64,000 nucleotides of DNA from Bradyrhizobium sp. CSS354 (GCF_029051725.1 NZ_JAACFU010000023.1:1-64000), one strand, 5' to 3'; positions 44,169 to 52,254 are shown, counted from the stretch's first letter. Notes: generated by a model from the letters alone, not told the origin. Translations and numbers: made by a program.

Positions 44169-44557
44169 GGCTTGTCCTCGGGCTGAGGCACGGAGCCCGT
44201 CACATTATCGGGATCGCTGGCGGCTTCGATGGTATTGAGCATGGCGCCGATCGGATCGGGCTCGCCCGGCCTGAACATCCGCGGCGGACGCTCGGGCAAA
44301 TTCTTCAGTGAATCATACTGCGTGCCGTTGACCGGCTTGAGCTGCAGATGGCGGTCGGACAGGCCTTGCAAGCGCAGGGGCGCATCGAGCTTGGCCCATT
44401 CGGAGCGCAGCGCCGCGATCGCATCGCGCTGCTCGCGGATCTCCGCATGCAGCCGCAGCACCTTTTCGGTGCGCGCCGTGGAGTCCATCTTGATCCGGTA
44501 GACATGGGCCGCCGCGAAGATCAGCGCACCGATGACGAGGAGGTGGATGAAGCGCAT
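44165..44557 (-). CDS. ftsL: cell division protein FtsL (small bitopic)
   Basis: A 130-residue protein with an N-terminal membrane helix (FIHLLVIGALIFAAAHVYRI, about residues 3-22) and a coiled-coil-like stretch after it (RTEKVLRLHAEIREQRDAIA), the classical FtsL layout. The rest is a Pro-rich periplasmic tail. Sequence conservation of FtsL is low, so the call relies on size, topology and position between rsmH and ftsI. It overlaps ftsI by four bases and starts three bases after the rsmH stop. Confidence 0.85.
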   Translation of the reverse strand: MRFIHLLVIGALIFAAAHVYRIKMDSTARTEKVLRLHAEIREQRDAIAALRSEWAKLDAPLRLQGLSDRHLQLKPVNGTQYDSLKNLPERPPRMFRPGEPDPIGAMLNTIEAASDPDNVTGSVPQPEDKP

Positions 44558-44560
44558 GCG

Positions 44561-45550
44561 CTAGCCACCTCTCATGACGTCGGAGAGTTTTGGCCAGGAC
44601 GATTGCTCGCGATCGTCATGCGCAGGCGCCGAGGTGCGCTCGGCGGCGCGGAGTTTTGCCGACCGCGCGCGCGGGTTATGCGCGACTTCGTCCTCGCCTG
44701 CGATCACCGGCCGCCGCGTCAGAAGCTGGAAGCTCGGCACCGCCTGCGACACTTCCGGCAAATGGCGTGAGCCGCCACCTGTCTTGGACCGATCGGCGAG
44801 GAAATTCTTGGCGATGCGGTCTTCCAGCGAATGGAATGAGACGACCACGAGGCGACCGCCGGGCTTGAGCACACGCTCGGCGGCGATGAGCGCACTCTGG
44901 AGCTCCTCGAGCTCTTCGTTGACGAAGATGCGCAGGGCCTGAAACGTCCGCGTCGCCGGGTGAATATCGCCAGGCTTGGAACGAACCACCCTGCCGACGA
45001 GATCGGCGAGCGCGCGCGTGGTGGTGAACGGCGTCTCCTGACGGTCTGCGACAATGGCGCGGGCGATCCGGCGCGACTGCCGCTCTTCGCCGAGGAGATA
45101 GATGATGTCGGCGAGATCGCCTTCTGACGCGCGCGCGACGATGTCGGCCGCAGTCGGGCCTGCCTGCCCCATCCGCATGTCGAGCGGACCATCGAGGCGG
45201 AACGAGAAGCCGCGGCCGGCCTGGTCGAGCTGCATCGAGGACACGCCGACGTCCATCACGACGCCGTCGACGCCATCGACGCCTTGAGCCGCGCAGATTT
45301 CGGCGAGGTTGGAGAAGCGATCTTCAACGAGCGTCAGCCGCCCCGCGGAGCGTTCGACCAGCTCTGCGCCGCCTGTGATCGCAGTACGGTCGCGGTCAAC
45401 GGCAATCACCCGGGTTCCCGGCACGTCGAGAATCGCACGAGTGTAGCCGCCGGCACCAAAGGTCGCGTCGATATAAAGGCCGCCCTCGCGCGGGGCGAGG
45501 TGGTCGATGGCCTCACGGCCAAGAACGGGGATGTGCGCAGCCGAGCTCAT
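44561..45550 (-). CDS. rsmH: 16S rRNA (cytosine-1402-N4) methyltransferase
   Basis: RsmH (MraW) methylates C1402 of 16S rRNA. The 329-residue protein has SAM motif I DATFGAGGYTRAI (28-40), the block MDVGVSSMQLDQAGRGFSF and the closing VVSFHSLEDRIAKNF. The start MSSAAHIPVL at 45550 begins at the usual point; longer in-frame extensions are unlikely. It is the first recognised gene of the division cluster, usually preceded by mraZ, which I do not find here. Its ATG overlaps the stop of a possible 81-codon frame. Confidence 0.96.
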   Translation of the reverse strand: MSSAAHIPVLGREAIDHLAPREGGLYIDATFGAGGYTRAILDVPGTRVIAVDRDRTAITGGAELVERSAGRLTLVEDRFSNLAEICAAQGVDGVDGVVMDVGVSSMQLDQAGRGFSFRLDGPLDMRMGQAGPTAADIVARASEGDLADIIYLLGEERQSRRIARAIVADRQETPFTTTRALADLVGRVVRSKPGDIHPATRTFQALRIFVNEELEELQSALIAAERVLKPGGRLVVVSFHSLEDRIAKNFLADRSKTGGGSRHLPEVSQAVPSFQLLTRRPVIAGEDEVAHNPRARSAKLRAAERTSAPAHDDREQSSWPKLSDVMRGG

Positions 45551-45792
45551 GCGCCAGGCCTGCCAATCGCCCCGCCGGACTCCCAAGTGAGATCGGGGAC
45601 GAACAAGCTCATAACGCCTCGAATGATTCCGCGTCGCGGCGGTTCCACGACCCAACCCCCGTCCAACATAGTTACCGAGCCCGGTCGTCCCGGGCCACCA
45701 ACCCAGTATTCCCCTTGGAATTTGTCGGGCAGCCATGGGATTTCGAGCCAAAATACGCTTTGGCCGCCTCCGGACGCGGGTCGGCTCTTCAT
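45547..45792 (-). CDS. possible small leader protein upstream of rsmH (unsure)
   Basis: An 81-codon frame whose TGA overlaps the rsmH ATG as ATGA, the same coupling seen at several other junctions of this cluster. The protein is rich in Gly, Pro and Trp (FWLEIPWLPDKFQGEYWVGG) and shows no MraZ features such as the DAKGRVSIP block. It could be a leader that couples translation to rsmH or simply a chance frame in GC-rich DNA. No clear ribosome binding site was identified. The rest of the interval to the divergent amidase (45793-45992) is AT-richer and carries a CtrA-like box. Confidence 0.3.
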   Translation of the reverse strand: MKSRPASGGGQSVFWLEIPWLPDKFQGEYWVGGPGRPGSVTMLDGGWVVEPPRRGIIRGVMSLFVPDLTWESGGAIGRPGA

Positions 45793-45814
45793 CTCTCAGT
45801 AACGGCCCTTAGCG

Positions 45815-45829
45815 TTAAGAAAGCGTTGA
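45815..45829 (-). promoter_or_regulatory. CtrA-like binding site upstream of the division cluster
   Basis: On the minus strand the sequence is TCAA-CGCTTTC-TTAAC, one mismatch from the alphaproteobacterial CtrA consensus TTAA-N7-TTAAC. It lies 265 bases before the rsmH ATG and 163 bases before the divergent amidase ATG. CtrA controls division genes in Caulobacter and Rhizobiales, so the position is sensible, but a match of this size can occur by chance. Confidence 0.45.
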
Positions 45830-45992
45830 TCGGCTCGCGACAAGTCGAAAGGCTGACGCGGCGGTGATGCTTCATCCACACACATGCGCCAAAATGCATC
45901 CGTTAACCCCGTCGCCGGATTGCGCGCGATCGAGGGTAAAGGAATAGTAAAGAGAAGGGCTTGGCCCACTCTCTGTCTGTCTCGAGCTGTTT

Positions 45993-46856
45993 ATGTCGTC
46001 CGGTTCGTCCACGCCGTCTGGATCTGATTCGAAGCGTCAACGTGTTCTCCCGGTTCCCAAGGCCGCCGCGAACATGCGGACGTTCGAGCCGGATTCCTCG
46101 ATCGTCTCCGACATCATCCCCTCACCGAACCATGGCGACCGCAACAAGGGCCGGCAGCCCGATATGATCGTGCTGCACTACACCGGCATGCCCGACGTCG
46201 AAGGAGCGCTCGCGCGGCTCTGCTCCGCGGGCACCGAGGTGTCGGCACATTATGTCGTGCTGGAAGACGGCCGCATCGTGCAATGCGTGCCGGAGGCCAG
46301 GCGTGCCTGGCATGCCGGCGTCTCGTCCTGGGCCGGCGAGGACGACATCAACTCCTGCTCGATCGGGATCGAGATCGTCAATCGCGGCCACGACTGGGGC
46401 TATCCGGAGTTTCCGCTGCGCCAGATCGCCGCCGTGATCGCGCTGTGCCGCGGCATCATGCTCCGCCGCAAGGTGCCCGCGCACCGGGTGCTCGGCCATT
46501 CCGACGTGGCGCCCGCACGCAAGAAAGATCCCGGCGAGAAATTTCCGTGGCATTCGCTGGCCAATTCCGGCGTCGGCCACTGGGTCACGCCCGCGCCGGT
46601 CGTGCGCGGCGAGAGCCTGATGCTCGGCACCATCAGCGACGAGGTGCTGAGCCTGCAGCAGGCGCTCGCCAGATACGGCTACGGCGTTCCCCTCACCGGC
46701 AAATACGACGCCGCGACCATGGAAGTCGTCACCGCGTTCCAGCGCCATTTCCGCCCGGCCCGACTGGATGGGGTCGCGGATCACTCGACGCTGTCGACCT
46801 TGCAGGCGCTGTTGGGGAGTCTCCCTCAGGAGACAACGACCATCGCGACGAAGTGA
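45993..46856 (+). CDS. N-acetylmuramoyl-L-alanine amidase (AmpD/AmiD type) with PG-binding domain
   Basis: This enzyme cleaves the bond between MurNAc and the stem peptide. The 287-residue protein has an Amidase_2 domain (about 55-190) with zinc ligands His62 (VLHYTG), His169 (GHSDVAP) and Asp179, the same spacing as in AmpD. A peptidoglycan_binding_1 domain follows (about 215-280; LQQALARYGYGVPLTGKYDA). No clear signal peptide is seen, so it may be cytoplasmic, acting on recycled muropeptides, unless an ATG at 46074 or other processing is used. It is divergent from the division cluster, sharing its control region. Confidence 0.92.
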   Translation: MSSGSSTPSGSDSKRQRVLPVPKAAANMRTFEPDSSIVSDIIPSPNHGDRNKGRQPDMIVLHYTGMPDVEGALARLCSAGTEVSAHYVVLEDGRIVQCVPEARRAWHAGVSSWAGEDDINSCSIGIEIVNRGHDWGYPEFPLRQIAAVIALCRGIMLRRKVPAHRVLGHSDVAPARKKDPGEKFPWHSLANSGVGHWVTPAPVVRGESLMLGTISDEVLSLQQALARYGYGVPLTGKYDAATMEVVTAFQRHFRPARLDGVADHSTLSTLQALLGSLPQETTTIATK

Positions 46857-46873
46857 CGGCGACAGCCACACCC

Positions 46874-46910
46874 CCTCATTGCTTCGTCGCAAGTGCTCCT
46901 CGCAATGACG
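46874..46910. repeat. short palindromic repeat (truncated member)
   Basis: The arms CCTCATTGC and GCAATGACG are the outer ends of the elements at 19473 and 35341, but the inner ~45 bases are missing. It lies between the convergent amidase and sigma-factor genes. Confidence 0.6.
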
Positions 46911-46923
46911 AAGTGCGGGGCGA

Positions 46924-48156
46924 CTACTCCATCTCCCTCATCCTTCGCGCGTACAGCCTTCGCAGCGGCTCCAACTGCGTCGCCTCCGTCGCCGCGCGAT
47001 AGGCCTCGCGCGCCTCCTCACTCCGGCCGAGCCGCCGCAACAAATCCGCCCGCACTGCTGGCAACAGTTCGTAACCATGAAGCCCACCGCGTGCGGCGGT
47101 CGCATCCACGAGATCGAGCGCACGTGCGGGACCATCGACCATCGACACTGCCGCCGCGTGGTTGAGCTCAACCACTGGCGACGGGTTGATGCGCAATAGC
47201 ACCTCGTAGAGACTGGCGATCTGCGGCCAGTCTGTCTGCTCATAGCTCGGCGCGCGCGCATGCAGCGCGGCGATCGCGGCTTGCACTGCATAAGGCTGCG
47301 GCCGACCGGGCACGCGCAGTGCGTCGTCCACGAGACGCAGCCCCTCCTCGATCTGTGTACGGTGCCACCGCGAACGATCCTGCTCTTCCAGCAGCACGAT
47401 GTCGCCGGCGGCGGTCTGGCGCCCTGCGCGGCGCGCATCGTGCAGCAGCATCAGCGCCAGCAGGCCCTTGATCCCCGCGCGATCGGGTAGCAGCCGGTCG
47501 AGCAAACGGCCAAGCCGGATCGCCTCGGCCGCAAGATCGGGTCGCATCAAATCCGCACCGGACGTCGCCACATAGCCTTCGGTGAAGACGAGATAGATCA
47601 CGGCAAGCACACCATCGAGCCGCGGCACCAGCGTGTCGCGCTCGGGGACCTCATAGGGAATGCCGGCGAGCCTTATCTTTTGCTTGGCGCGGACGAGACG
47701 CTGCCCCATCGCCTCTTCGCTGACCAGGAAGGCGCGCGCGACCTGCGCCGTGGAGAGCCCGCAGACGGTGCGCAGCGTCAGCGCGACCTGGACTTCGGGC
47801 GCAAATGCAGGATGGCAGCAGGTGAAGATCAGCCGCAGCATATCGTCGTCGAGCATTGCCGGCGGCTCGTTGGGCGCTTGCGCGTTCAGCTCGAGCTCGT
47901 GCACGAGCGCCTGCTCCTTGCCGCGGAAGACGGCCTGGCGCCTGATACGGTCGATGGCCTTGTGCTTGGCGACATTGACCAGCCACGCACGCGGATTGTC
48001 GGGGACCTCGCACACCGGCCAGCGCTCCAGTGCCACCGCAAAGGCGTCCTGAAGCGCGTCCTCGGCGAGATCGAAATCGCCGACGAGGCGGATCAGCGTG
48101 GCCAGCGCCCGCCCCGCCTCGTCGCGGAAGACCTTGTCGATCTCGGACAGCGTCAT
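46924..48156 (-). CDS. ECF RNA polymerase sigma factor, ECF42 type with TPR-like C-terminus
   Basis: A 410-residue sigma factor. Region 2 lies in the first ~85 residues (DFDLAEDALQDAFAVALERW and DNPRAWLVNVAKHKAID), region 4 at about 115-175 (LTLRTVCGLSTAQVARAFLVSEEAMGQRL in part), followed by a long C-terminal extension (~230 residues) with helix pairs such as VELNHAAAVSM that defines the ECF42 class (DUF6596). In this class the extension is required for activity instead of a classical anti-sigma factor. The gene directly upstream encodes the DGPF/YCII protein that usually accompanies ECF42. The start MTLSEIDKVF at 48156 is used. No anti-sigma gene is nearby. Confidence 0.9.
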   Translation of the reverse strand: MTLSEIDKVFRDEAGRALATLIRLVGDFDLAEDALQDAFAVALERWPVCEVPDNPRAWLVNVAKHKAIDRIRRQAVFRGKEQALVHELELNAQAPNEPPAMLDDDMLRLIFTCCHPAFAPEVQVALTLRTVCGLSTAQVARAFLVSEEAMGQRLVRAKQKIRLAGIPYEVPERDTLVPRLDGVLAVIYLVFTEGYVATSGADLMRPDLAAEAIRLGRLLDRLLPDRAGIKGLLALMLLHDARRAGRQTAAGDIVLLEEQDRSRWHRTQIEEGLRLVDDALRVPGRPQPYAVQAAIAALHARAPSYEQTDWPQIASLYEVLLRINPSPVVELNHAAAVSMVDGPARALDLVDATAARGGLHGYELLPAVRADLLRRLGRSEEAREAYRAATEATQLEPLRRLYARRMREME

Positions 48157-48178
48157 GCCCCGATGCGCGGCTGCGCCA

Positions 48179-48532
48179 TCACTTGTCGTAGACCCAGATC
48201 GGCCGCACCTCGATCGAACCGATACGTGCCGACGGAATCCGCGCCGCGATCTCGATCGCAGCATCGAGATCCTTGGCCTCCACGAGGTAATAACCCCCGA
48301 GCTGCTCGCGCGTTTCGGCAAACGGGCCGTCGGTCGTCAGCGTCTTGCCGTCGCGCACGCGGACCGTCGTCGCGGTCGTGGTCGGCTGCAGCCGGTCGCC
48401 GGCCTTGAAATTGCCGCTCTGAATGATGCCTTGCGTGAAGGTCTGATATTCCGCCGTCATCTGCTGGCCGGCAGCCGGACGCATATTCGCGTACTCGGCT
48501 TCGTTCTGGTAGATCATCAGCAAATATTGCAT
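48179..48532 (-). CDS. DGPF-domain (YCII-related) protein, sigma-factor partner
   Basis: A 117-residue protein of the YCII/DGPF family. It begins MQYLLMIYQNEAE and has the name-giving motif TTDGPFAETREQLGGYYL near residues 66-83, followed by the AIEIAARIPSA helix. Proteins of this family are encoded next to ECF42 sigma factors in many bacteria, often as targets or partners; their biochemical role is not known. It lies 22 bases upstream of the sigma gene on the same strand and is probably cotranscribed. Confidence 0.9.
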   Translation of the reverse strand: MQYLLMIYQNEAEYANMRPAAGQQMTAEYQTFTQGIIQSGNFKAGDRLQPTTTATTVRVRDGKTLTTDGPFAETREQLGGYYLVEAKDLDAAIEIAARIPSARIGSIEVRPIWVYDK

Positions 48533-48680
48533 CGCCTAACTCCTGTTGCACGGCTGGATCGCCGACATCCAGTCGAACGGGGCACGCGCCCAACGACATC
48601 TTCAGGATAAATTATTTCGGGCGAACCGTGCATGGCGATATCGGCTTGCGGAACCGACACAAATGCTTCATGCGTAAGCC

Positions 48681-49107
48681 GTCAGTCGGCCGGACGGCCG
48701 CTCCGGCAAGTGCCGAAAGGCCGCCGGGGAGGAAAGTCCGGGCTCCCTTGACATACGGTGCCGGATAACGTCCGGCGGGGGCGACCCCAGGGAAAGTGCC
48801 ACAGAGAACGAACCGCCCTGCTTCGCCTTCGGGCTTCGCAGGGTAAGGGTGAAAAGGTGCGGTAAGAGCGCACCGCGGCTGCGGCAACGGAGCCGGCATG
48901 GTAAACTCCACCGGGAGCAAAACCGAATAGGGACGGCGTAGCGGGCTGTTCGCGAAAGCGATAACGCCGCGGGGCGATGTCAGGCCCGCCGTCCGGGTAG
49001 GTTGCTCGAGGCCATGTGCAAACATGGTCCCAGAGGAATGGCCGTCACGTATCGTTCGCGCAAGCGGACGGTGCCCTACAGAACCCGGCTTACAGGCCGG
49101 CTGATAT
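48681..49107 (+). ncRNA. rnpB: RNase P RNA, bacterial class A
   Basis: This is the catalytic RNA of RNase P, which trims tRNA 5' leaders. Conserved blocks appear in order: GAGGAAAGTCCGGGCTCC (48729-48746), ACAGAGAA (48801-48808), GGTAAACTCCACCGGGAG (from about 48899), AGAGGAATGG (49032-49041) and ACAGAACCCGGCTTA (from about 49078). The ends pair as P1: GTCAGTCGGCC at 48681-48691 with GGCCGGCTGAT at 49095-49105. The length of ~427 bases is normal for alphaproteobacteria. The 148 bases before it (48533-48680) hold its promoter, not clearly identified; no gene is seen there. Confidence 0.95.
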
Positions 49108-49160
49108 CTTGCAACGAGGGGTTCGATGCTAACCGCATCGAGCCCCTCACCATTTGGCGC

Positions 49161-49262
49161 CGTCATTCCGGGGCGTGCGCAGCACGAGCCCGGAATCCAT
49201 TGGGCCGCAGTATGGGTGATGAATGGATTCCGGGCTCTCGCTTCGCGAGCCCGGGAATGACA
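49161..49262. repeat. palindromic intergenic repeat after rnpB
   Basis: Left arm CGTCATTCCGGGGC with following GCCCGGAATCCAT; right arm ATGGATTCCGGGCTC and CGAGCCCGGGAATGACAG. It is closely related to the element at 31668-31746. It separates rnpB from the convergent hydrolase gene. Confidence 0.88.
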
Positions 49263-49270
49263 GTAGAGGA

Positions 49271-49984
49271 TTAGCCGACGATCTCTTGCAACACGCCCAT
49301 CAGCGCGTCCGGCGCTGTCACGTTCGGCGCGTGGCTGGCGTCGAGCTCGACATAACGCCAGCCATCCTCGCTCTTCGTGCGCTTCGCAAACTGCCCGAAC
49401 ACGTCGCCCGGCGGAATGCGCGTGCAATAGATGTAGCTGCGCGGCACTTTCGGCTCGCCATGTTCGAGCTTCAGCTTCGTCTCGAAACATTTGATCGGCA
49501 TGTTGATCCGGCGCGCGTTGAGCCAGTCGAGATCGGCCTGCGGCGTGTCCGGCGGCGGCGGGTTCGGCGGGATGCGGTAGCCGTCGCCTGAGCTTGCTGC
49601 CTTGCGCATCGGCTCGCGCCCGCCCTCGTGGAGATCGAACAGCGATTGGCCGTCACGCGGCACGAAGGCGTCGAGATAGATCAATTGCGTCACCCGCTCG
49701 CGCGCGCGATCGGCGACGCCGGTGGCGACCATGCCGCCATAGCTGTGACCGAGCAGCACGATGTCCTCGAGGTCCTCGAACCTGATGACGTTGAGAATGT
49801 CCTGGATGTGCGTGTCGAGATCGATCGCGGGGCTGGCCAGATGGGCGCGCTCGCCGAGCCCGGTATAGGTCGGCGCAATGAAGCGATGGCCGGCCTGCGC
49901 CAGCAGCGGATGCATCTTCTTCCAGGCCCACCCGCCGGACCACGCACCGTGACAAAGCAGGAAGGTTTTTGAGCGTACGGCCAT
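49271..49984 (-). CDS. alpha/beta hydrolase, esterase-like
   Basis: A 237-residue alpha/beta hydrolase of the plant methylesterase/EstC-like branch. LLCHGAWSGGWAW (9-21) gives the oxyanion segment, GHSYGG the nucleophile elbow with Ser81, and DASHAPN near the C-terminus the catalytic His218. No signal peptide is seen, so it is likely cytoplasmic. The start MAVRSKTFLL at 49984 has GGAAA upstream; an ATG 12 bases earlier (METL) is possible. The substrate is unknown. It stands alone, convergent with rnpB. Confidence 0.88.
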   Translation of the reverse strand: MAVRSKTFLLCHGAWSGGWAWKKMHPLLAQAGHRFIAPTYTGLGERAHLASPAIDLDTHIQDILNVIRFEDLEDIVLLGHSYGGMVATGVADRARERVTQLIYLDAFVPRDGQSLFDLHEGGREPMRKAASSGDGYRIPPNPPPPDTPQADLDWLNARRINMPIKCFETKLKLEHGEPKVPRSYIYCTRIPPGDVFGQFAKRTKSEDGWRYVELDASHAPNVTAPDALMGVLQEIVG

Positions 49985-50056
49985 CAGCGTTTCCATCGTT
50001 CTTGTTTGTACGATGGAGTTTAGCGGCCGACCGCGCGATGTAAACGCTACGGCTCT

Positions 50057-50491
50057 TTAAGCCGCGCGCGTGTTCACCTTCACGAGGACGGGTGCACCCT
50101 GACCAGCTTCGCGCCGCAGCTTGCCCGCCTCAAAACCGTGCATGCCGATCTGCCATTGCAGCCCGACGATGGCACCCTTGGTCGGCTGCAGCAGCGCGAG
50201 CGAAGCGAACAAGGTCACGGGCAGCCACACCGCCAGTTGCAGCCAGACGGCCGGCGCATAGGCGGTTTCGACCGCGAGGATTGCAGGGACCACGAGATGG
50301 CCGACGACGACCATCACGAGATAGGCCGGAAAATCGTCGGCGCGCTGGTGAAACAGCTCCTCGCCGCAATGGTCGCAGGTATCAGCCACCTTCAGGAAAC
50401 GGCCGAACGCATGCCCTTCGCCGCAGTTCGGGCATTTGCCCAAGAAACCGCGCCACATCGCCTTTGCCAGAGAGACTGAACCGGTCGCCAT
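50057..50491 (-). CDS. DUF983 family membrane protein with zinc ribbon
   Basis: A 144-residue protein with an N-terminal zinc-ribbon-like motif (KCPNCGEGHAF ... CDHCGEEL, four cysteines at about 20-45) and two hydrophobic segments (YLVMVVVGHLVVPAILAVE and LAVWLPVTLFASLALLQP). This is the DUF983 pattern; its function is unknown, though members sit near cytochrome oxidase genes in some genomes. A GAGGTGGGG site precedes the ATG at 50491. It is divergent from the MocR regulator with 64 bases between them. Confidence 0.88.
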   Translation of the reverse strand: MATGSVSLAKAMWRGFLGKCPNCGEGHAFGRFLKVADTCDHCGEELFHQRADDFPAYLVMVVVGHLVVPAILAVETAYAPAVWLQLAVWLPVTLFASLALLQPTKGAIVGLQWQIGMHGFEAGKLRREAGQGAPVLVKVNTRAA

Positions 50492-50515
50492 GACCCCACC
50501 TCTTCCTTTTCTGCG

Positions 50516-50545
50516 ATCCATACAATAATATCTTGCATCCATACA
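50516..50545. promoter_or_regulatory. direct-repeat operator candidate for the MocR regulator
   Basis: ATCCATACA occurs at 50516-50524 and again at 50537-50545, 21 bases apart, two helical turns. Inverted half-sites ATGGAC (50556) and ATGGAT (50571) follow at the regulator start. MocR/GabR-type regulators bind direct repeats of this kind. The interval serves both divergent genes. Confidence 0.5.
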
Positions 50546-50555
50546 TTCAAAGGAT

Positions 50556-51941
50556 ATGGACGTTAATTGCATGGATTGGACCCCTACAATCTCGGAGCTG
50601 AGCGGGCCGCGCTATCAGCGCATCGTGGAGGCCATGGAGGCCGATATCGCCGCCGGCCGGCTGGTGCGCGGCCAGCAACTGCCGACGCAGCGGGCGCTGG
50701 CAAAGGCGCTCGGCATCGATCTCACCACGGTGACGCGCGCCTACACCGAAGCGCGGCGCCGCGGCATCATGGAGGCCCGGGTCGGCCAGGGCTCGTTCGT
50801 GTCGGAGACCAGCGCGCGCCGCGCGGTCGATCTGCCGCATCCCGTCGCGATCGATCTCTCGATGAACGTGCCGCCGCAGCCACTCGAAGCGCAGCTCGAC
50901 GAGCGCATCATCGCCGGGATGGAAGCCATCCGCGCGCAATCGGGCCTGACGGCGCATCTCAACTATCAGCCGCCGGGCGGCAGCGCCCACGAGCGCGAGG
51001 TCGCGGCGCGCTGGATGCGCACACGTGTGCCACATGCGCACGCCGACAGGCTCGTGATCTTTCCCGGCACGCAGACGATCCTGTTCAATGTGCTCGCCCA
51101 CCTCGCCCGGCCCGGCGACATCGTGCTGACGGAGGCCCTCACCTTTCCCGGCATCAGGGCCGCCGCCGCGCGGCTCGGCGTCAAGCTCGTCGGCGTCGCC
51201 ATGGACGACGGCGGCATCCTGCCCGACGCGCTGGCAAAGGCTTGCCGCACGCACAAGCCGAAAGCGGTCTATCTCATTCCGACGCTGCACAATCCCACCA
51301 CCGCGACGCTTCTGCCCGAGCGCCGCAGCGCCATCGCAAAAATCATCAACGATTCCGATACGGTTCTGATCGAGGACGACGCCTACGGGCTGCTCGATCG
51401 CTCGGCATCGCCGATCGCCAATCTCATTCCGGAACGGACATATCTCGCAACCACGCTGTCAAAATGCATCGCGCCCGCGCTACGGGTTGCCTATCTGGTG
51501 ACGCCCGACAGCACCTCGCAGCGGGAGATGCGCAATTATTTGCAAGCGACGGTGCAGATGCCGGCGCCGCTGATGGTCGCGCTGGTGACGCATTGGATCG
51601 AGACCGGCATCGCCGACCGCATCATCACCGCCATCAGGAGCGAGGCGATCGGCCGCCAGCAGCTCGCGCAACGGGCACTCAAAGGCTTCGAGTTCCAGGC
51701 CAAGCCCGCCGCTCACCATCTGTGGCTACGGCTGCCGGAGGGCCGTCCCGACGTCGCGGCGCATCTGCTGCGGAATGGACTTGCAGTCGTCGCCGGCGAG
51801 GCCTTCACCGTCGACGGAACGCCGCCACACGCGGCACGCGTCTCGCTTGGCGCGGCGCGCAACAGGGCGGAATTGACGGAAGCGCTCCGCATCCTGGTCA
51901 ACGCGCTGCACAGGCCCGCCGACACCAGACAGATCGTCTAG
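50556..51941 (+). CDS. MocR-type PLP-dependent transcriptional regulator
   Basis: A 461-residue GntR-family regulator fused to an aminotransferase-like domain. The winged-helix part (about 15-80) includes QLPTQRALAKALGIDLTTVTRAYTEA. The fold-type I domain follows, with PGTQTILFNVL, the HNPTTATL block, EDDAYG and the PLP-binding Lys303 in TLSKCIAP, then RVAYLV. Such proteins (GabR, PdxR, TauR) sense amino compounds or vitamin B6. The ATG at 50556 with AAAGG close before it is used; a second ATG lies 15 bases on. The direct repeats upstream suggest autoregulation or control of the divergent DUF983 gene. Confidence 0.92.
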   Translation: MDVNCMDWTPTISELSGPRYQRIVEAMEADIAAGRLVRGQQLPTQRALAKALGIDLTTVTRAYTEARRRGIMEARVGQGSFVSETSARRAVDLPHPVAIDLSMNVPPQPLEAQLDERIIAGMEAIRAQSGLTAHLNYQPPGGSAHEREVAARWMRTRVPHAHADRLVIFPGTQTILFNVLAHLARPGDIVLTEALTFPGIRAAAARLGVKLVGVAMDDGGILPDALAKACRTHKPKAVYLIPTLHNPTTATLLPERRSAIAKIINDSDTVLIEDDAYGLLDRSASPIANLIPERTYLATTLSKCIAPALRVAYLVTPDSTSQREMRNYLQATVQMPAPLMVALVTHWIETGIADRIITAIRSEAIGRQQLAQRALKGFEFQAKPAAHHLWLRLPEGRPDVAAHLLRNGLAVVAGEAFTVDGTPPHAARVSLGAARNRAELTEALRILVNALHRPADTRQIV

Positions 51942-51987
51942 AGCATGATCCGGAAAAGTGTGCAGCGGTTTTCCGAAAAGATCATGC
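51942..51987. repeat. palindromic repeat, GCATGATCCGGAAAA type
   Basis: GCATGATCCGGAAAA at the left and TTTTCCGAAAAGATCATGC at the right form an imperfect hairpin directly after the regulator stop. It is a widely scattered short repeat of Rhizobiales. It lies between convergent genes and may terminate transcription. Confidence 0.8.
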
Positions 51988-51999
51988 CCCAAAAAATGC

Positions 52000-52254
52000 C
52001 TATCGATGCTGACGGCGATGCCGCGAGCGCACGACTGGCGCAACAGCCGATGGATAAGCCTGCGATGCGTAGGCATCGCTCGGCTGGCCGAGAGCCCCGC
52101 GCGCGGCGGGCGTGAGCTGGCCGCCATTCAGAACGTCGCGGTCCGGATGGGCAGCCTGATAGGCCGCAGGCTCGGAAAACTGGGCCTCCGCCATTGTCGG
52201 CGTCAAGGCCGCCGCCGACACTAGCGCGGCCGCGACGGCAATCTTGCGAGTCAT
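52000..52254 (-). CDS. small secreted protein of unknown function
   Basis: An 84-residue protein with a clear signal peptide (MTRKIAVAAALVSAAALTP, cleavage likely after MAEA near residue 24) and a short mature part rich in Ala, Gln and Pro (FSEPAAYQAAHPDRDVLNGG). A GGAGAAGG ribosome binding site lies just upstream of the ATG at 52254, which supports the choice over upstream ATGs. I do not recognise a family. Its neighbour is divergent from it: a TSUP permease. Confidence 0.65.
   Translation of the reverse strand: MTRKIAVAAALVSAAALTPTMAEAQFSEPAAYQAAHPDRDVLNGGQLTPAARGALGQPSDAYASQAYPSAVAPVVRSRHRRQHR

Noticed and set aside
48694..48709. GC-rich inverted repeat considered as a terminator before rnpB
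   Set aside because: It belongs to the paired regions of the RNase P RNA itself.
48612..49490. Long minus-strand frame covering the RNase P RNA gene
   Set aside because: It is antisense to rnpB, whose conserved blocks and P1 pairing are clear; frames of this kind are a known false annotation.
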